From positions 82,816,784 to 82,880,783 of the forward strand of contig CM070910.1 in the NCBI GenBank assembly GCA_036417435.1: a stretch of DNA of 64,000 nucleotides. Direction: 5' to 3'. The notes under the pieces were generated by a model. The model was not told the DNA's origin. It saw only the letters and a list, made by a program, of their open reading frames with translations, and searched no databases. Of this stretch, positions 11,401-23,168 are shown one piece after another. A program made the translations under genes and the position numbers. Each line of letters begins with the position of its first letter. Position 1 is the first letter of the stretch. Origin of the DNA: Inia geoffrensis. Its lineage: Eukaryota; Chordata; Mammalia; Artiodactyla; Iniidae.

Positions 11401-13771
11401 GGGTTAGGGTTAGGGTTAGGGAATGGGGAGATATTAGGGCACAGTTTAGCTACCACAACGCTTAAGGTTTAGCGTACGTGTGAGGTCACTAGTTAGTGTT
11501 AGTGTACTGCTTACGATTAGGGCACGGGTGAGGGTAAGGCCTCGGAAGAGGGTCACGTTAAGGGTTAGGGTTAGGGTTAGGTTTAGGGAATGGGGATTGA
11601 TTAGGGTACAGGTTAGGGTACGGCAATGGCTTAGGGTTGGCGTACGTTAGAGGGCATGGGTTAGTGTTGATGTACTGGTTAAAATTAGGACACGGGTGAG
11701 GGTAAAGTTTCGGGTGAGTGTCATGGTTAGGTTTCAGGTTAGGGTTAGGGTTAGGGAATGGAGAGGGATTAGGGTACAGGTTAGGGTACCGCTGCGGTTT
11801 AGTGTAAGCGTACGTTTGAGGGCACGAGTTAGTCTTGGTGTCCTGGTTAAGATTAGGGCACGGGTGAGGGTAAGGCTTCGGGTGAGGGTCAGGGTTAGGA
11901 TTCGGGTTAGGGTTAGGGTTAGGGAATGGAGAGGGATTAGGGTACAGGTTAGGGTACGACAATGCTTAAGGGTTAGCGTAAGTGTGAGGGCACGATTTAG
12001 TGTTGGTGTACTGGTTAACACAACGGCACCGATGAGGGTAAGGCCTCGGAAAAGGGTCACGTTCAGGGTTTCGCTTAGGGTTAGGGTTAGGGAATGGGGA
12101 GGGATTAGGGTACAGGATAGGGTACGACAATTCTTAAGGGTTAGCGTACGTTTGAGGGCATGAGTTAGTGTTTGTGTCCTGGTTAAGATTAGGGCATTGG
12201 TTAGGGTAGGACATCGGAAGTCGGTCAGGTTTAGGGATGGGGTTAGGGTTAGGTTTACGGAATGGGGAGGGATTAGGGTACAATTTACGGTACGACAACG
12301 CTTAAGGTTTAGCGTACGTGTGAGGGCACGAGTTAGTGTTGGTGTCCTGGTTAAGATTAGGGCACGAGTGAGGGTAAGGCTTCGGGTGAGGGTCAGGGTT
12401 AGGATTCGGGTTAGGGTTAGGGTTAGGGAATGGAGAGGGATTAGGGTACAGGTTAGGGTACGACAATGCTTAAGGGTTAGCGTAAGTGTGAGTGCACGAG
12501 TTAGTGTTGGTGTACTGGTTAAGACAACGGCACCGATGAGGGTAAGGCCTCGGAAAAGGTTCACGTTCAGGGTTTCGCTTAGGGTTAGGGTTAGAGAATG
12601 GGGAGGGATTAGGGTACAGGATGGGGTACGACAATGCTTAAGGGTTAGCGTACGTTTGAGGGCATGAGTTAGTGTTTGTGTCCTGGTTAAGATTAGGGCA
12701 TTGGTTAGGGTAGGGCATCGGAAGTGGGTCAGGTTTAGGGATGGGGTTAGGGTTAGGGTTAAGGAATGCAGAGGGATCAGGGTACAGCTTAGGGTACGAC
12801 AGTGCTTAAGGCTTAGCGTACGTGTGAGGGCACGAGTTAGTGTTAGTGTCCTGGTTAAGATAAGGGCACGGGTGAGGGTAAGGCTTCGGATGAGAGTCAG
12901 GGTTAGGATTCGGGTTAGGGTTAGGGTTAAGGAATGCAGAAGGATTAGGGTACAGCTTAGGGTGCGATAGTGCTTAAGGGTTAGCGTTCGTGTGAGGGCA
13001 AGGGTTAGTGTTAGTGTCCTGGTTAAGATTAGGGCACGGGTGAGGGTAAGGCTTCAGGTGAGGGTCAGGGTTAGGATTCGGGTTAGGGTTAGGGTTAGGG
13101 AATGGGGAAGGATTAGGGTACAGCTTAGGGTACGACAACGATTAAGGGTTAGCATACGTGTGTGGGCACAAGTTAGTGTTGGTGTCCTGGTTAAGATCAG
13201 GGCACGGGTGAGGGTAAGGTTTCGGGTGAGGGTCAGGGATCGAATTCGGGTTAGGGTTAGGGTTAGGGAATGAGGAGATATTAGGGCACAGTTTAGCTAC
13301 CACAACGCTTAAGGTTTAGCGTACGTGTGAGGTCACTAGTTAGTGTTAGTGTACTGCTTACGATTAGGGCACGGGTGAGGGTAAGGCCTCGGAAGGGGGT
13401 CACGTTAAGGGTTAGGGTTAGGGTTAGGGTTAGGGAATGGGGATTGATTAGGGTACAGGTTAGGGTACGACAATGGCTTAGGGTTGGCGTACGTTAGAGG
13501 GCATGGGTTAGTGTTGATGTACTGGTTAAAATTAGGACACGGGTGAGGGTAAAGTTTCGGGTGAATGTCATGGTTAGGTTTCAGGTTAGGGTTAGGGTTA
13601 GGGAATGGAGAGGGATTAGGGTACAGGTTAGGGTACCGCTGCGGTTTAGTGTTAGCGTACGTGTGAGGGCACGAGTTAGTCTTGGTGTCCTGGTTAAGAT
13701 TAGGGCACGGGTGAGGGTAAGGCTTCGGGTGAGGGTCAGGGTTAGGATTCGGGTTAGGGTTAGGGTTAGAA
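8407..13771 (+). repeat. Left-domain superunit, copy 2 (5,365 bp)
   Basis: It repeats 20-5384 at an offset of 8,387 bp with the same order and the same unit lengths: 8407-9574 (1,168), 9575-10749 (1,175), 10750-11924 (1,175) and 11925-13771 (1,847). It shares private markers such as the 166-bp F, the 162-bp G and GTGCGAGAGTG in the second unit's D monomer. Differences I found in spot comparison were single bases, for example GTTAGTGTTAGGG near 1,507 against GTTAGGGTTAGGG near 9,894, and CACGATTAAG near 3,605 against CACGATTTAG near 11,992. Confidence 0.9.
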
Positions 13772-16700
13772 AATGGAGAGGGATTAGGGTACAGGTTAGG
13801 GTACGACAATGCTTAAGGGTTAGCGTACGTTGGAGGGCACGAGTTAGTGTTTGTGTCCTGGTTAAGATTAGGGCATTGGTTAGGGTAGGGCATCGGAAGT
13901 GGGTCAGGTTTATGGATGGGGCTAGGGTTAGGGTTAAGGAATGTGGAGGGATTAGGGTACAATTTAGGGTACGACAACGCTTAAGGTTTAGCGTACGTGT
14001 GAGGGCACGAGTTAGTGTTGGTGTCCTGGTTAAGATAAGGGCACGGGTGAGGGTAAGGCTTCGGATGAGAGTCAGGGTTAGGATTCGGGTTAGGGTTAGG
14101 GTTAAGGAATGCAGAGGGATTAGGGTACAGCTTAGGGTGCGACAGTGCTTAAGGGTTAGCGTTCGTGTGAGGGCAAGGGTTAGTGTTAGTGTCCTGGTTA
14201 AGATTAGGGCACGGGTGAGGGTAAGGCTTCAGGTGAGGGTCAGGGTTAGGATTCGGGTTAGGGTTAGGGTTAGAGAATGGGGAAGGATTAGGGTACAGTT
14301 TAGGGTACGACAACGATTAAGGGTTAGCGTACGTCTGAGGGCACAAGTTAGTGTTGGTGTCCTGGTTAAGATCAGGGCACGGGTGAGAGTAAGGTTTCGG
14401 GTGAGGGTCAGGGATAGAATTCGGGTTAGGGTTAGGGTTAGGGAATGGGGAGATATTAGGGCACAGTTTAGCTACCACAACGCTTAAGGTTTAGCGTACG
14501 TGTGAGGTACTAGTTAGTGTTAGTGTACTGCTTACGATTAGGGCACGGGTGAGGGTAAGGCCTCGGAAGAGGGTCACGTTAAGGGTTAGGGTTAGGGTTA
14601 GGTTTAGGGAATGGGGATTGATTAGGGTACAGGTTAGGGTACGGCAATGGCTTAGGGTTGGCGTACGTTAGAGGGCATGGGTTAGTGTTGATGTACTGGT
14701 TAAAATTAGGACACGGGTGAGGGTAAAGTTTCGGGTGAGTGTCATGGTTAGGTTTCAGGTTAGGGTTAGGGTTAGGGAATGGAGAGGGATTAGGGTACAG
14801 GTTAGGGTACCGCTGCGGTTTAGTGTTAGCGTACGTGTGAGGGCACGAGTTAGTCTTGGTGTCCGGGTTAAGATTAGGGCACGGGTGAGGGTAAGGCTTC
14901 GGGTGAGGGCCAGTGTTAGGATTCGGGTTAGGGTTAGGGTTAGGGAATGGAGAGGGATTAGGGTACAGGTTAGGGTACGACAATGCTTAAGGGTTAGCGT
15001 ACGTTGGAGGGCACGAGTTAGTGTTTGTGTCCTGGTTAAGATTAGGGCATTGGTTAGGGTAGGGCATCGGAAGTGGGTCAGGTTTATGGATGGGGCTAGG
15101 GTTAGGGTTAAGGAATGTGGAGGGATTAGGGTACAATTTAGGGTACGACAACGCTTAAGGTTTAGCGTACGTGTGAGGGCACGAGTTAGTGTTGGTGTCC
15201 TGGTTAAGATAAGGGCACGGGTGAGGGTAAGGCTTCGGATGAGAGTCAGGGTTAGGATTCGGGTTAGGGTTAGGGTTAAGGAATGCAGAGGGATTAGGGT
15301 ACAGCTTAGGGTGCGAGAGTGCTTAAGGGTTAGCGTTCGTGTGAGGGCAAGGGTTAGTGTTAGTGTCCTGGTTAAGATTAGGGCACGGGTGAGGGTAAGG
15401 CTTCAGGTGAGGGTCAGGGTTAGGATTCGGGTTAGGGTTAGGGTTAGGGAATGGGGAAGGATTAGGGTACAGCTTAGGGTACGACAACGATTAAGGGTTA
15501 GCGTACGTGTGTGGGCACAAGTTAGTGTTGGTGTCCTGGTTAAGATCAGGGCACGGGTGAGGGTAAGGTTTCGGGTGAGGGTCAGGGATAGAATTCGTGT
15601 TAGGGTTAGGGTTAGGGAATGAGGAGATATTAGGGCACAGTTTAGCTACCACAACGCTTAAGGTTTAGCGTACGTGTGAGGTCACTAGTTAGTGTTAGTG
15701 TACTGCTTACGATTAGGGCACGGGTGAGGGTAAGGCCTCGGAAGAGGGTCACGTTAAGGGTTAGGGTTAGGGTTAGGGTTAGGGAATGGGGATTGATTAG
15801 GGTACAGGTTAGGGTACGACAATGGCTTAGGGTTGGCGTACGTTAGAGGGCATGGGTTAGTGTTGATGTACTGGTTAAAATTAGGACACGGGTGAGGGTA
15901 AAGTTTCGGGTGAGTGTCATGGTTAGGTTTCAGGTTAGGGTTAGCGTTAGGGAATGGAGAGGGATTAGGGTACAGGTTAGGGTACCGCTGCGGTTTAGTG
16001 TTAGCGTACGTGTGAGGGCACGAGTTAGTCTTGGTGTCCTGGTTAAGATTAGGGCACGGGTGAGGTTAAGGCTTCGGGTGAGGGTCAGGGTTAGGATTCG
16101 GGTTAGGGTTAGGGTTAGAAAATGGAGAGGGATTAGGGTACAGGTTAGGGTACGACAATGCTTAAGGGTTAGCGTACGTTGGAGGGCACGAGTTAGTGTT
16201 TGTATCCTGGTTAAGATTAGGGCATTGGTTAGGGTAGGGCATCGGAAGTGGGTCAGGTTTATGGATGGGGCTAGGGTTAGGGTTAAGGAATGTGGAGGGA
16301 TTAGGGTACAATTTAGGGTACGACAACGCTTAAGGTTTAGCGTACGTGTGAGGGCACGAGTTAGTGTTGGTGTCCTGGTTAAGATAAGGGCACGGGTGAG
16401 GGTAAGGCTTCGGATGAGAGTCAGGGTTAGGATTCGGGTTAGGGTTAGGGTTAAGGAATGCAGAGGGATTAGGGTACAGCTTAGGGTGCGACAGTGCTTA
16501 AGGGTTAGCATTCGTGTGAGGGCAAGGGTTAGTGTTAGTGTCCTGGTTAAGATTAGGGCACGGGTGAGGGTAAGGCTTCAGCTGAGGGTCAGGGTTAGGA
16601 TTCGGGTTAGGGTTAGGGTTAGGGAATGGGGAAGGATTAGGGTACAGTTTAGGGTACGACAACGATTAAGGGTTAGTGTACGTCTGAGGGCACAAGTTAG

Positions 16701-18135
16701 TGTTGGTGTCCTGGTTAAGATCAGGGCACGGGTGAGAGTAAGGTTTCGGGTGAGGGTCAGGGATAGAATTCGGGTTAGGGTTAGGGTTAGGGAATGGGGA
16801 GATATTAGGGCACAGTTTAGCTACCACAACGCTTAAGGTTTAGCGTACGTGTGAGGTCACTAGTTAGTGTTAGTGTACTGCTTACGATTAGGGCACGGGT
16901 GAGGGTAAGGCCTCGGAAGAGGGTCACGTTAAGGGTTAGGGTTAGGGTTAGGTTTAGGGAATGGGGATTGATTAGGGTACAGGTTAGGGTACGGCAATGG
17001 CTTAGGGTTGGCGTACGTTAGAGGGCATGGGTTAGTGTTGATGTACTGGTTAAAATTAGGACACGGGTGAGGGTAAAGTTTCGTGTGAGTGTCATGGTTA
17101 GGTTTCAGGTTAGGGTTAGGGTTAGGGAATGGAGAGGGATTAGGTTACAGGTTAGGGTACCGCTGCGGTTTAGTGTTAGCGTACGTGTGAGGGCACGAGT
17201 TAGTCTTGGTGTCCTGGTTAAGATTAGGGCACGGGTGAGGGTAAGGCTTCGGGTGAGGGTCAGGGTTAGGATTCGGGTTAGGGTTAGGGTTAGGGAATGG
17301 AGAGGGATTAGGGTACAGGTTAGGGTACGACAATGCTTAAGGGTTAGCGTAAGTGTGAGGGCACGAGTTAGTGTTGGTGTACTGGTTAAGACAACGGCAC
17401 CGATGAGGGTAAGGCCTCGGAAAAGGGTCACGTTCAGGGTTTCGCTTAGGGTTAGGGTTAGGGAATGGGGAGGGATTAGGGTACAGGATAGGGTACGACA
17501 ATGCTTAAGGGTTAGCGTACGTTTGAGGGCATGAGTTAGTGTTTGTGTCCTGGTTAAGATTAGGGCATTGGTTAGGGTAGGGCATCGGAAGTCGGTCTGG
17601 TTTAGGGATGGGGTTAGGGTTAGGTTTACGGAATGGGGAGGGATTAGGGTACAATTTACGGTACGACAACGCTTAAGGTTTAGCGTACGTGTGAGGGCAC
17701 GAGTTAGTGTTGGTGTCCTGGTTAAGATTAGGGCCCGAGTGAGGGTAAGGCTTCGGGTGAGGGTCAGGGTTAGGATTCGGGTTAGGGTTAGGGTTAGGGA
17801 ATGGAGAGGGATTAGGGTACAGGTTAGGGTACGACAATGCTTAAGGGTTAGCGTAAGTGTGAGTGCACGAGTTAGTGTTGGTGTACTGGTTAAGACAACG
17901 GCACCGATGAGGGTAAGGCCTCGGAAAAGGTTCACGTTCAGGGTTTCGCTTAGGGTTAGGGTTAGAGAATGGGGAGGGATTAGGGTACAGGATGGGGTAC
18001 GACAATGCTTAAGGGTTAGCGTACGTTTGAGGGCATGAGTTAGTGTTTGTGTCCTGGTTAAGATTAGGGCATTGGTTAGGGTAGGGCATCGGAAGTGGGT
18101 CAGGTTTAGGGATGGGGTTAGGGTTAGGGTTAAGG
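13772..18135 (+). repeat. Left-domain superunit, copy 3 (partial)
   Basis: It contains 7-mers at 13772-14945 (1,174 bp), 14946-16120 (1,175) and 16121-17295 (1,175), followed by A-B-C-A-B from 17296. The order and diagnostic variants match copies 1 and 2. The first unit is 1,174 bp because its F is 166 bp but its G is full length. Similarity to the superunit ends near 18,135: the next monomer is a standard C (GGGGAGGG, ACAATTTAGGG) where copies 1 and 2 have the GCAGAGGG, ACAGCTTAGGG form. Confidence 0.82.
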
Positions 18136-19311
18136 AATGGGGAGGGATTAGGGTACAATTTAGGGTACGGCAACTCTTAAGGTTTAGCGTACGTGTGAGG
18201 GCACGAGTTAGTGTTGGTGTCCTGGTTAAGATTAGGGCACGGGTGAGGGTAAGGTTTTGGGTGAGGGTCAGGGTTAGGATTCGTGTTAGGGTTAGGGTTA
18301 AGGAATGCAGAGGGATTAGGGTACAGCTTAGGGTGCGACAGTGCTTAAGGGTTAGCGTTCGTGTGAGGGCAAGGGTTAGTGTTAGTGTCCTGGTTAAGAT
18401 TAGGGCACGGGTGAGGGTAAGGCTTCGGGTGAGGGTCAGGGTTAGGATTCGTGTTAGGGTTAGGGTTAAGGAATGCAGAGGGATTAGGGTACAGCTTAGG
18501 GTACGACAGTGCTTAAGGGTTAGCGTTCGTGTGAGGGCAAGGGTTAGTGTTAGTGTCCTGGTTAAGATTAGGGAACGAGTGAGGTTAAGGCTTCTGGTGA
18601 GGGTCAGGGTTAGGATTCGGGTTAGGGTTAGGGTTAGGGAATGGGGAGGGATTAGGGTACAATTTAGGGTATGACAACGATTAAGGGTTAGCGTACGTGT
18701 GAGAGCACGAGTTATTGTTGGTGTCCTGTTTAAGATTAGGGCACGGGTGAGAGTAAGGTTTCGGGTGAGGGTCAGGGATAGAATTCGGGTTATGTTTAGG
18801 GTTAGGGAATGGGGAGATATTAGGGCACAGTTTAGGGTACCACAACGCTTAAGGTTTAGTGTACGTGTGAGGTCACTAGTTAGTGTTAGTGTACTGCTTA
18901 CGATTAGGGCACGGGTGAGGGTAAGGCCTCGGAAGAGGGTCACGTTAAGGGTTAGGGTTAGGGTTAGGGTTAGGGAATGGGGATTGATTAGGGTACAGGT
19001 TAGGGTACGGCAATGGCTTAGGGTTAGCGTACGTTAGAGGGCATGGGTTAGTGTTGATGTACTGGTTAAAATTAGGACAGGGGTGAGGGTAAAGTTTCGG
19101 GTGAGTGTCATGGTTAGGTTTCAGGTTAGGGTTAGGGTTAGGGAATGGAGAGGGATTAGGGTACAGGTTAGGGTTCCGCTGTAGTTTAGTGTTAGCGTAC
19201 GTGTGAGGGCACGAGTTAGTCTTGGTGTCCTGGTTAAGATTAGGGCACGGGTGAGGGTAAGGCTTCGGGTGAGGGTCAGGGTTAGGATTCGGGTTAGGGT
19301 TAGGGTTAGGG
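17296..19311 (+). repeat. 12-monomer transition unit (2,016 bp)
   Basis: The order is A-B-C-A-B-C-D-D-E-F-G-H, exactly 12 x 168 bp with no net insertion or deletion. It begins as the left-domain 11-mer but has standard C and two successive D monomers. Its F monomer (near 18,810) is the first without the left-domain 1-bp deletion. It marks the change from the left to the middle domain. Confidence 0.82.
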
Positions 19312-20648
19312 AATGGAGAGGGATTAGGGTACATGTTAGGGTACGACAATGCTTAAGGTTTAGCGTAAGTGTGAGGGCACGAGTTACTGTTGGTGTACTG
19401 GTTAAGACAAGGGCACCGATGAGGGTAAGGCCTCGGAAAAGGGTCACGTTCAGGGTTTCGCTTAGGGTTAGGGTTAGGGAATGGGGAGGGATTAGGGTAC
19501 AGGATATGGTACGACAATGCTTAAGGGTTAGCGTACGTTTGAGGGCATGAGTTAGTGTTTGTGTACTGGTTAAGATTAGGGCATTGGTTAGGGTAGGGCA
19601 TCGGAAGTGGGTCAGGTTTAGGGATGGGGTTAGGGTTAGAGTTAAGGAATGGGGAGGGATTAGGGTACAATTTAGGGTACGACAACGCTTAAGGTTTAGC
19701 GTACGTGTGAGGGCACGAGTTAGTGTTGGTGTCCTGGTTAAGATTAGGGCACGGGTGAGGGTAAGGCTTCGGGTGAGGGTCAGGGTTAGGTTTCGGGTTA
19801 GGGTTAGGGTTAAGGAATGCAGAGGGATTAGGGTACAGCTTAGGGTACGACAGTACTTAAGGGTTAGCCTTCGTGTGAGGGCAAGGGTTAGTGTTAGTGT
19901 CCTGGTTAAGATTAGGGCACGGGTGAGGGTAAGGCTTCAGGTGAGGGTCAGGGTTAGGATTCGGGTTAGGGTTAGGGTTAGGGAATGGGGAGGGATTAGG
20001 GTACAGTTTAGGGTATGACAACGATTAAGGGTTAGCGTACGTGTGAGGGCACAAGTTAGTGTTGGTGTCCTGGTTAAGATTAGGGCACGGGTGAGGGTAA
20101 GGTTTCGAGTGAGGGTCAGGGATAGAATTCGGGTTAGGGTTAGGGAATGGGGAGATATTAGGTTACAGTTTAGGGTACCACAACGCTTAAGGTTTAGCGT
20201 ACGTGTGAGGTCACTAGTTAGTGTTAGTGTACTGCTTACGATTAGGGCACGGGTGAGGGTAAGGCCTCGGAAGAGGGTCACGTTAAGGGTTAGGGTTAGG
20301 GTTAGGGTTAGGGAATGGGGATTGATTAGGGTACAGGTTAGGGTACGGCAATGGCTTAGCGTTGGCGTACGTTAGAGGGCATGGGTTAGTGTTGATGTAC
20401 TGGTTAAAATTAGGACACGGGTGAGGGTAAAGTTTCGGTTGAGTGTCATGTTTAGGTTTCAGGTTAGGGTTAGGGTTAGGGAATGGAGAGGGGTTAGGGT
20501 ACAGGTTAGGGTACCGCTGTGGTTTAGTGTTAGCGTACGTGTGAGGGCACGAGTTAGTCTTGGTGTCCTGTTAAGATTAGGGCACAGGTGAGGGTAAGGC
20601 TTCGGGTGAGGGTCAGGGTTAGGATTCGGGTTAGGGTTAGGGTTAGGG
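19312..20648 (+). repeat. 8-monomer unit A-H, 1,337 bp
   Basis: The order is A-B-C-D-E-F-G-H. It is 7 bp short of 1,344: the E monomer lacks one TTAGGG before the F box near 20,146, and the H monomer has a single-base deletion (CCTGTTAAG near 20,568). Confidence 0.85.
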
Positions 20649-21992
20649 AATGGAGAGGGATTAGGGTACAGGTTAGGGTACTTCAATGCTTAAGGGTTAG
20701 CATAAGTGTGAGGGCACGAGATAGTGTTGGTGTACTGGTTAAGACAACGGCACCGATGAGGGTAAGGCCTCGGAAAAGGGTCACGTTCAGGGTTTCGCTT
20801 AGGGTTAGGGTTAGGGAATGGGGAGGGATTAGGGTACAGGATAGGGTACGACAATGCTTAAGGGTTAGCGTACGTTTGAGGGCATGAGTTAGTGTTTGTG
20901 TACTCGTTAATATTAGGGCATTGGTTAGGGTAGGACATCGGAAGTGGGTTAGGTTTAGGGATGGGGTTAGGATTAGGGTTAAGGAATGGGGAGGGATTAG
21001 GGTACAATTTAGGGTACGACAACGCTTAAGGTTTAGCGTACGTGTGAGGGCACGAAGTAGTGTTGGTGTCCTGGTTAATAGTAGGGCACGGGTGAGGGTA
21101 AGGCTTCGGGTGAGGGTCAGGGTTAGGATTCGTGTTAGGGTTAGGGTTAAGGAATGCAGAGGGATTAGGGTACAGCTTAGGGTACGACAGTGCTTAAGGG
21201 TTAGCGTTCGTGTGAGGGCAAGGGTTAGTTTTAGTGTCCTGGTTAAGATTAGGGAACGAGTGAGTTTAAGGCTTCTGGTGAGGGTCAGTGTTAGGATTCG
21301 GGTTAGGGTTAGGGTTAGGGAATGGGGAGGGATTAGGGTACAGTTTAGTGTACGACAACGATCAAGGGTTAGCGTACGTGTGAGGGCACGAGTTATTGTT
21401 GGTGTCCTGTTTAAGATTAGGGCACGGGTAAGAGTAAGGTTTCGGGTGAGGGTCAGGGATAGAATTCGGGTTAGGTTTAGGGTTAGGGAATGGGGAGATA
21501 TTAGGGCACAGTTTAGGGTACCACTACGCTTAAGGTTTAGCGTACGTGTGAGGTCACTAGTTAGTGTTAGTGTACTGCTTACGATTAGGGCACGGGTGAG
21601 GGTAAGGCCTCGGAAGAGGGTCACGTTAAGGGTTAGGGTTAGGGTTAGGGTTAGGGAATGGGGATTGATTAGGGTACAGGTTAGGGTACGGCAATGGCTT
21701 AGGGTTAGCGTACGTTAGAGGGCATGGGTTAGTGTTGATGTACTGGTTAAAATTAGGACAGGGGTGAGGGTAAAGTTTCGGGTGAGTGTCATGGTTAGGT
21801 TTCAGGTTAGGGTTAGGGTTAGGGAATGGAGAGGGATTAGGGTACAGGTTAGGGTACCGCTGCGGTTTAGTGTTAGCGTACGTGTGAGGGCACGAGTTAG
21901 TCTTGGTGTCCTGGTTAAGATTAGGGCACGGGTGAGGGTAAGGCTTCGGGTGAGGGTCAGGGTTAGGATTCGGGTTAGGGTTGGGGTTAGGG
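20649..21992 (+). repeat. 8-monomer unit A-H, 1,344 bp
   Basis: The order is A-B-C-D-E-F-G-H with exactly 8 x 168 bp. Its D monomer carries the GGGAACGAGTGAG and CTTCTGGTG variants shared with the D monomer near 18,480 and with D monomers between 24 and 30 kb. Confidence 0.85.
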
Positions 21993-22160
21993 AATGGAGA
22001 GGGATTAGGGTACATGTTAGGGTACGACAATGCTTAAGGTTTAGCGTAAGTGTGAGGGCACGAGTTACTGTTGGTGTACTGGTTAAGACAAGGGCACCGA
22101 TAAGGGTAAAGCGTCAGAAAAGTGTCACGTTCAGGGTTAAGCTTAGGGTTAGGGTTAGGG
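21993..22160 (+). repeat. Class A monomer (reference)
   Basis: Diagnostic features are a GGAGAGGG start, GCGTAAGTGTGAG in place of GCGTACGTGTGAG, GACAAGGGCACCGATAAGG in the centre, and a 3' part with GTCACGTTCAGGGTT. Most A monomers have AAGGCCTCGGAAAAGGG (StuI site), mutated here to AAAGCGTCAGAAAAGTG. Its 3' half resembles that of class F, so A and F may share an ancestor. Confidence 0.85.
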
Positions 22161-22328
22161 AATGGGGAGGGATTAGGGTACACGATAGGGTACGACAATG
22201 CTTAAGGGTTAGCGTACGTTTGAGGGCAAGAGTTAGTGTTTGTTTATTGGTTAAGATTAATGCATTGGTTAGGGTAGGACATCGGAAGTGGGTTAGGTAT
22301 AGGGATGGGGTTAGGATTAGGGTTAAGG
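22161..22328 (+). repeat. Class B monomer (reference)
   Basis: Diagnostic features are ACACGATAGGG (ACAGGATAGGG in most copies), GTACGTTTGAGGGCA, GTGTTTGT, GCATTGGTTAGGGTAGG, CATCGGAAGTGGGT and GGGATGGGG. It ends in TTAAGG, not TTAGGG. In most copies GGGCATGAG puts a TGA in the Arg-Val frame; this copy has GGGCAAGAG and reads through. Confidence 0.87.
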
Positions 22329-22496
22329 AATGGGGAGGGATTAGGGTACAATTTAGGGTACGACAATGCTTAAGGTTTAGCGTATGTGTGAGTGCACGAG
22401 TTAGTGTTGGTGTCCTGGTTAAGATTAGGGCACGGGTGAGGGTAAGGCTTCGGGTGAGGGTCAGGGTTAGGATTCGTGTTAGGGTTAGGGTTAAGG
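22329..22496 (+). repeat. Class C monomer (reference)
   Basis: Diagnostic features are ACAATTTAGGG, CTTAAGGTTTAGCG, GCTTCGGGTGAGGGTCAGGG and GGATTCGTGTTAGGG, with a TTAAGG end. It is the class from which I counted the match to TTAGGG (about 116 of 168 bases). Confidence 0.87.
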
Positions 22497-22664
22497 AATG
22501 CAGAGAGATTAGGGTACAGCTTAGGGTACGAAAGTGCTTAAGGGTTAGCGTTCGTGTGAGGGCAAGGGTTAGTGTTAGTATCCTGGTTAAGATTAGGGCA
22601 CGGGTGAGGATAAGGCTTCAGGTGAGGGTCAGGGTTAGGATTCGGGTTAGGGTTAGGGTTAGGG
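22497..22664 (+). repeat. Class D monomer (reference)
   Basis: Diagnostic features are a GAATGCAGAG start, ACAGCTTAGGG, GCGTTCGTGTGAGGGCAAGG, GTTAGTGTTAGTGTCC (GTATCC in this copy) and GCTTCAGGTGAGG. Confidence 0.87.
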
Positions 22665-22832
22665 AATGGGGAGGGATTAGGGTAGAGTTTAGGTTACGAC
22701 AACGATTAAGGGTTGGCGTACGTGGGAGGGCACGATTTAGTGTTGGTGTCCTGGTTAAGATTAGGGCACGGGTGAGGGTAAGGTTTCGGGTGAGGGTCAG
22801 GGATAGAATTCGGGTTAGGGTTAGGGTTAGGG
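22665..22832 (+). repeat. Class E monomer (reference), carries EcoRI site
   Basis: Diagnostic features are ACAGTTTAGGG (mutated here to AGAGTTTAGG), CAACGATTAAGGG, GGTTTCGGGTGAGGG and GGGATAGAATTCGGG. The GAATTC recurs once in each intact E monomer and so acts as a marker of unit length. Confidence 0.87.
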
Positions 22833-23000
22833 AATGGGGAGATATTAGGGCACAGTTTAGGGTACCACAACGCTTAAGGTTTAGCGTACGTGTGAGGTCA
22901 CTAGTTAGTGTTAGTGTACTGCTTACGATTAGGGCACGGGTGAGGGTAAGGCCTTGGAATAGGGTCACGTTAAGGGTTAGGGTTAGGGTTAGGGTTAGGG
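22833..23000 (+). repeat. Class F monomer (reference)
   Basis: Diagnostic features are GGGGAGATATTAGGGCACAG, GGGTACCACAACGC (KpnI site), GAGGTCACTAGTTAG (SpeI site), GTACTGCTTACGATTAGGG and a CTCGG- or CTTGG-containing 3' part. It ends in four perfect TTAGGG, the longest telomere-like run in the unit. Confidence 0.88.
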
Positions 23001-23168
23001 AATGGGGATTGATTAGGGTACAGGTTAGGGAACGGCAATGGCTTAGGGTTAGCGTACGTTAGAGGGCATGGGTTAGTGTTGATGTACTGGTTAAAATTAG
23101 GACAGGGGTGAGGGTAAAGTTTCGAGTGAGTGTCATGGTTAGGTTTCAGGTTAGGGTTAGGGTTAGGG
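23001..23168 (+). repeat. Class G monomer (reference)
   Basis: Diagnostic features are GGGGATTGATTAGGG, CGGCAATGGCTTAGGG, GTACGTTAGAGGGCATGGG, GATGTACTGGTTAAAATTAG and GAGTGTCATGGTTAGGTTTC. GTTAGAGGG places a TAG stop in the Arg-Val frame in nearly every copy. Confidence 0.88.

Noticed and set aside
21764..23062. A 432-codon forward frame rich in Arg-Val that could be taken for a basic, protamine-like protein
   Set aside because: It is the AGGGTT frame of the satellite. Its start and stop depend on single-base variants in classes G and B, and equivalent frames occur in every unit.
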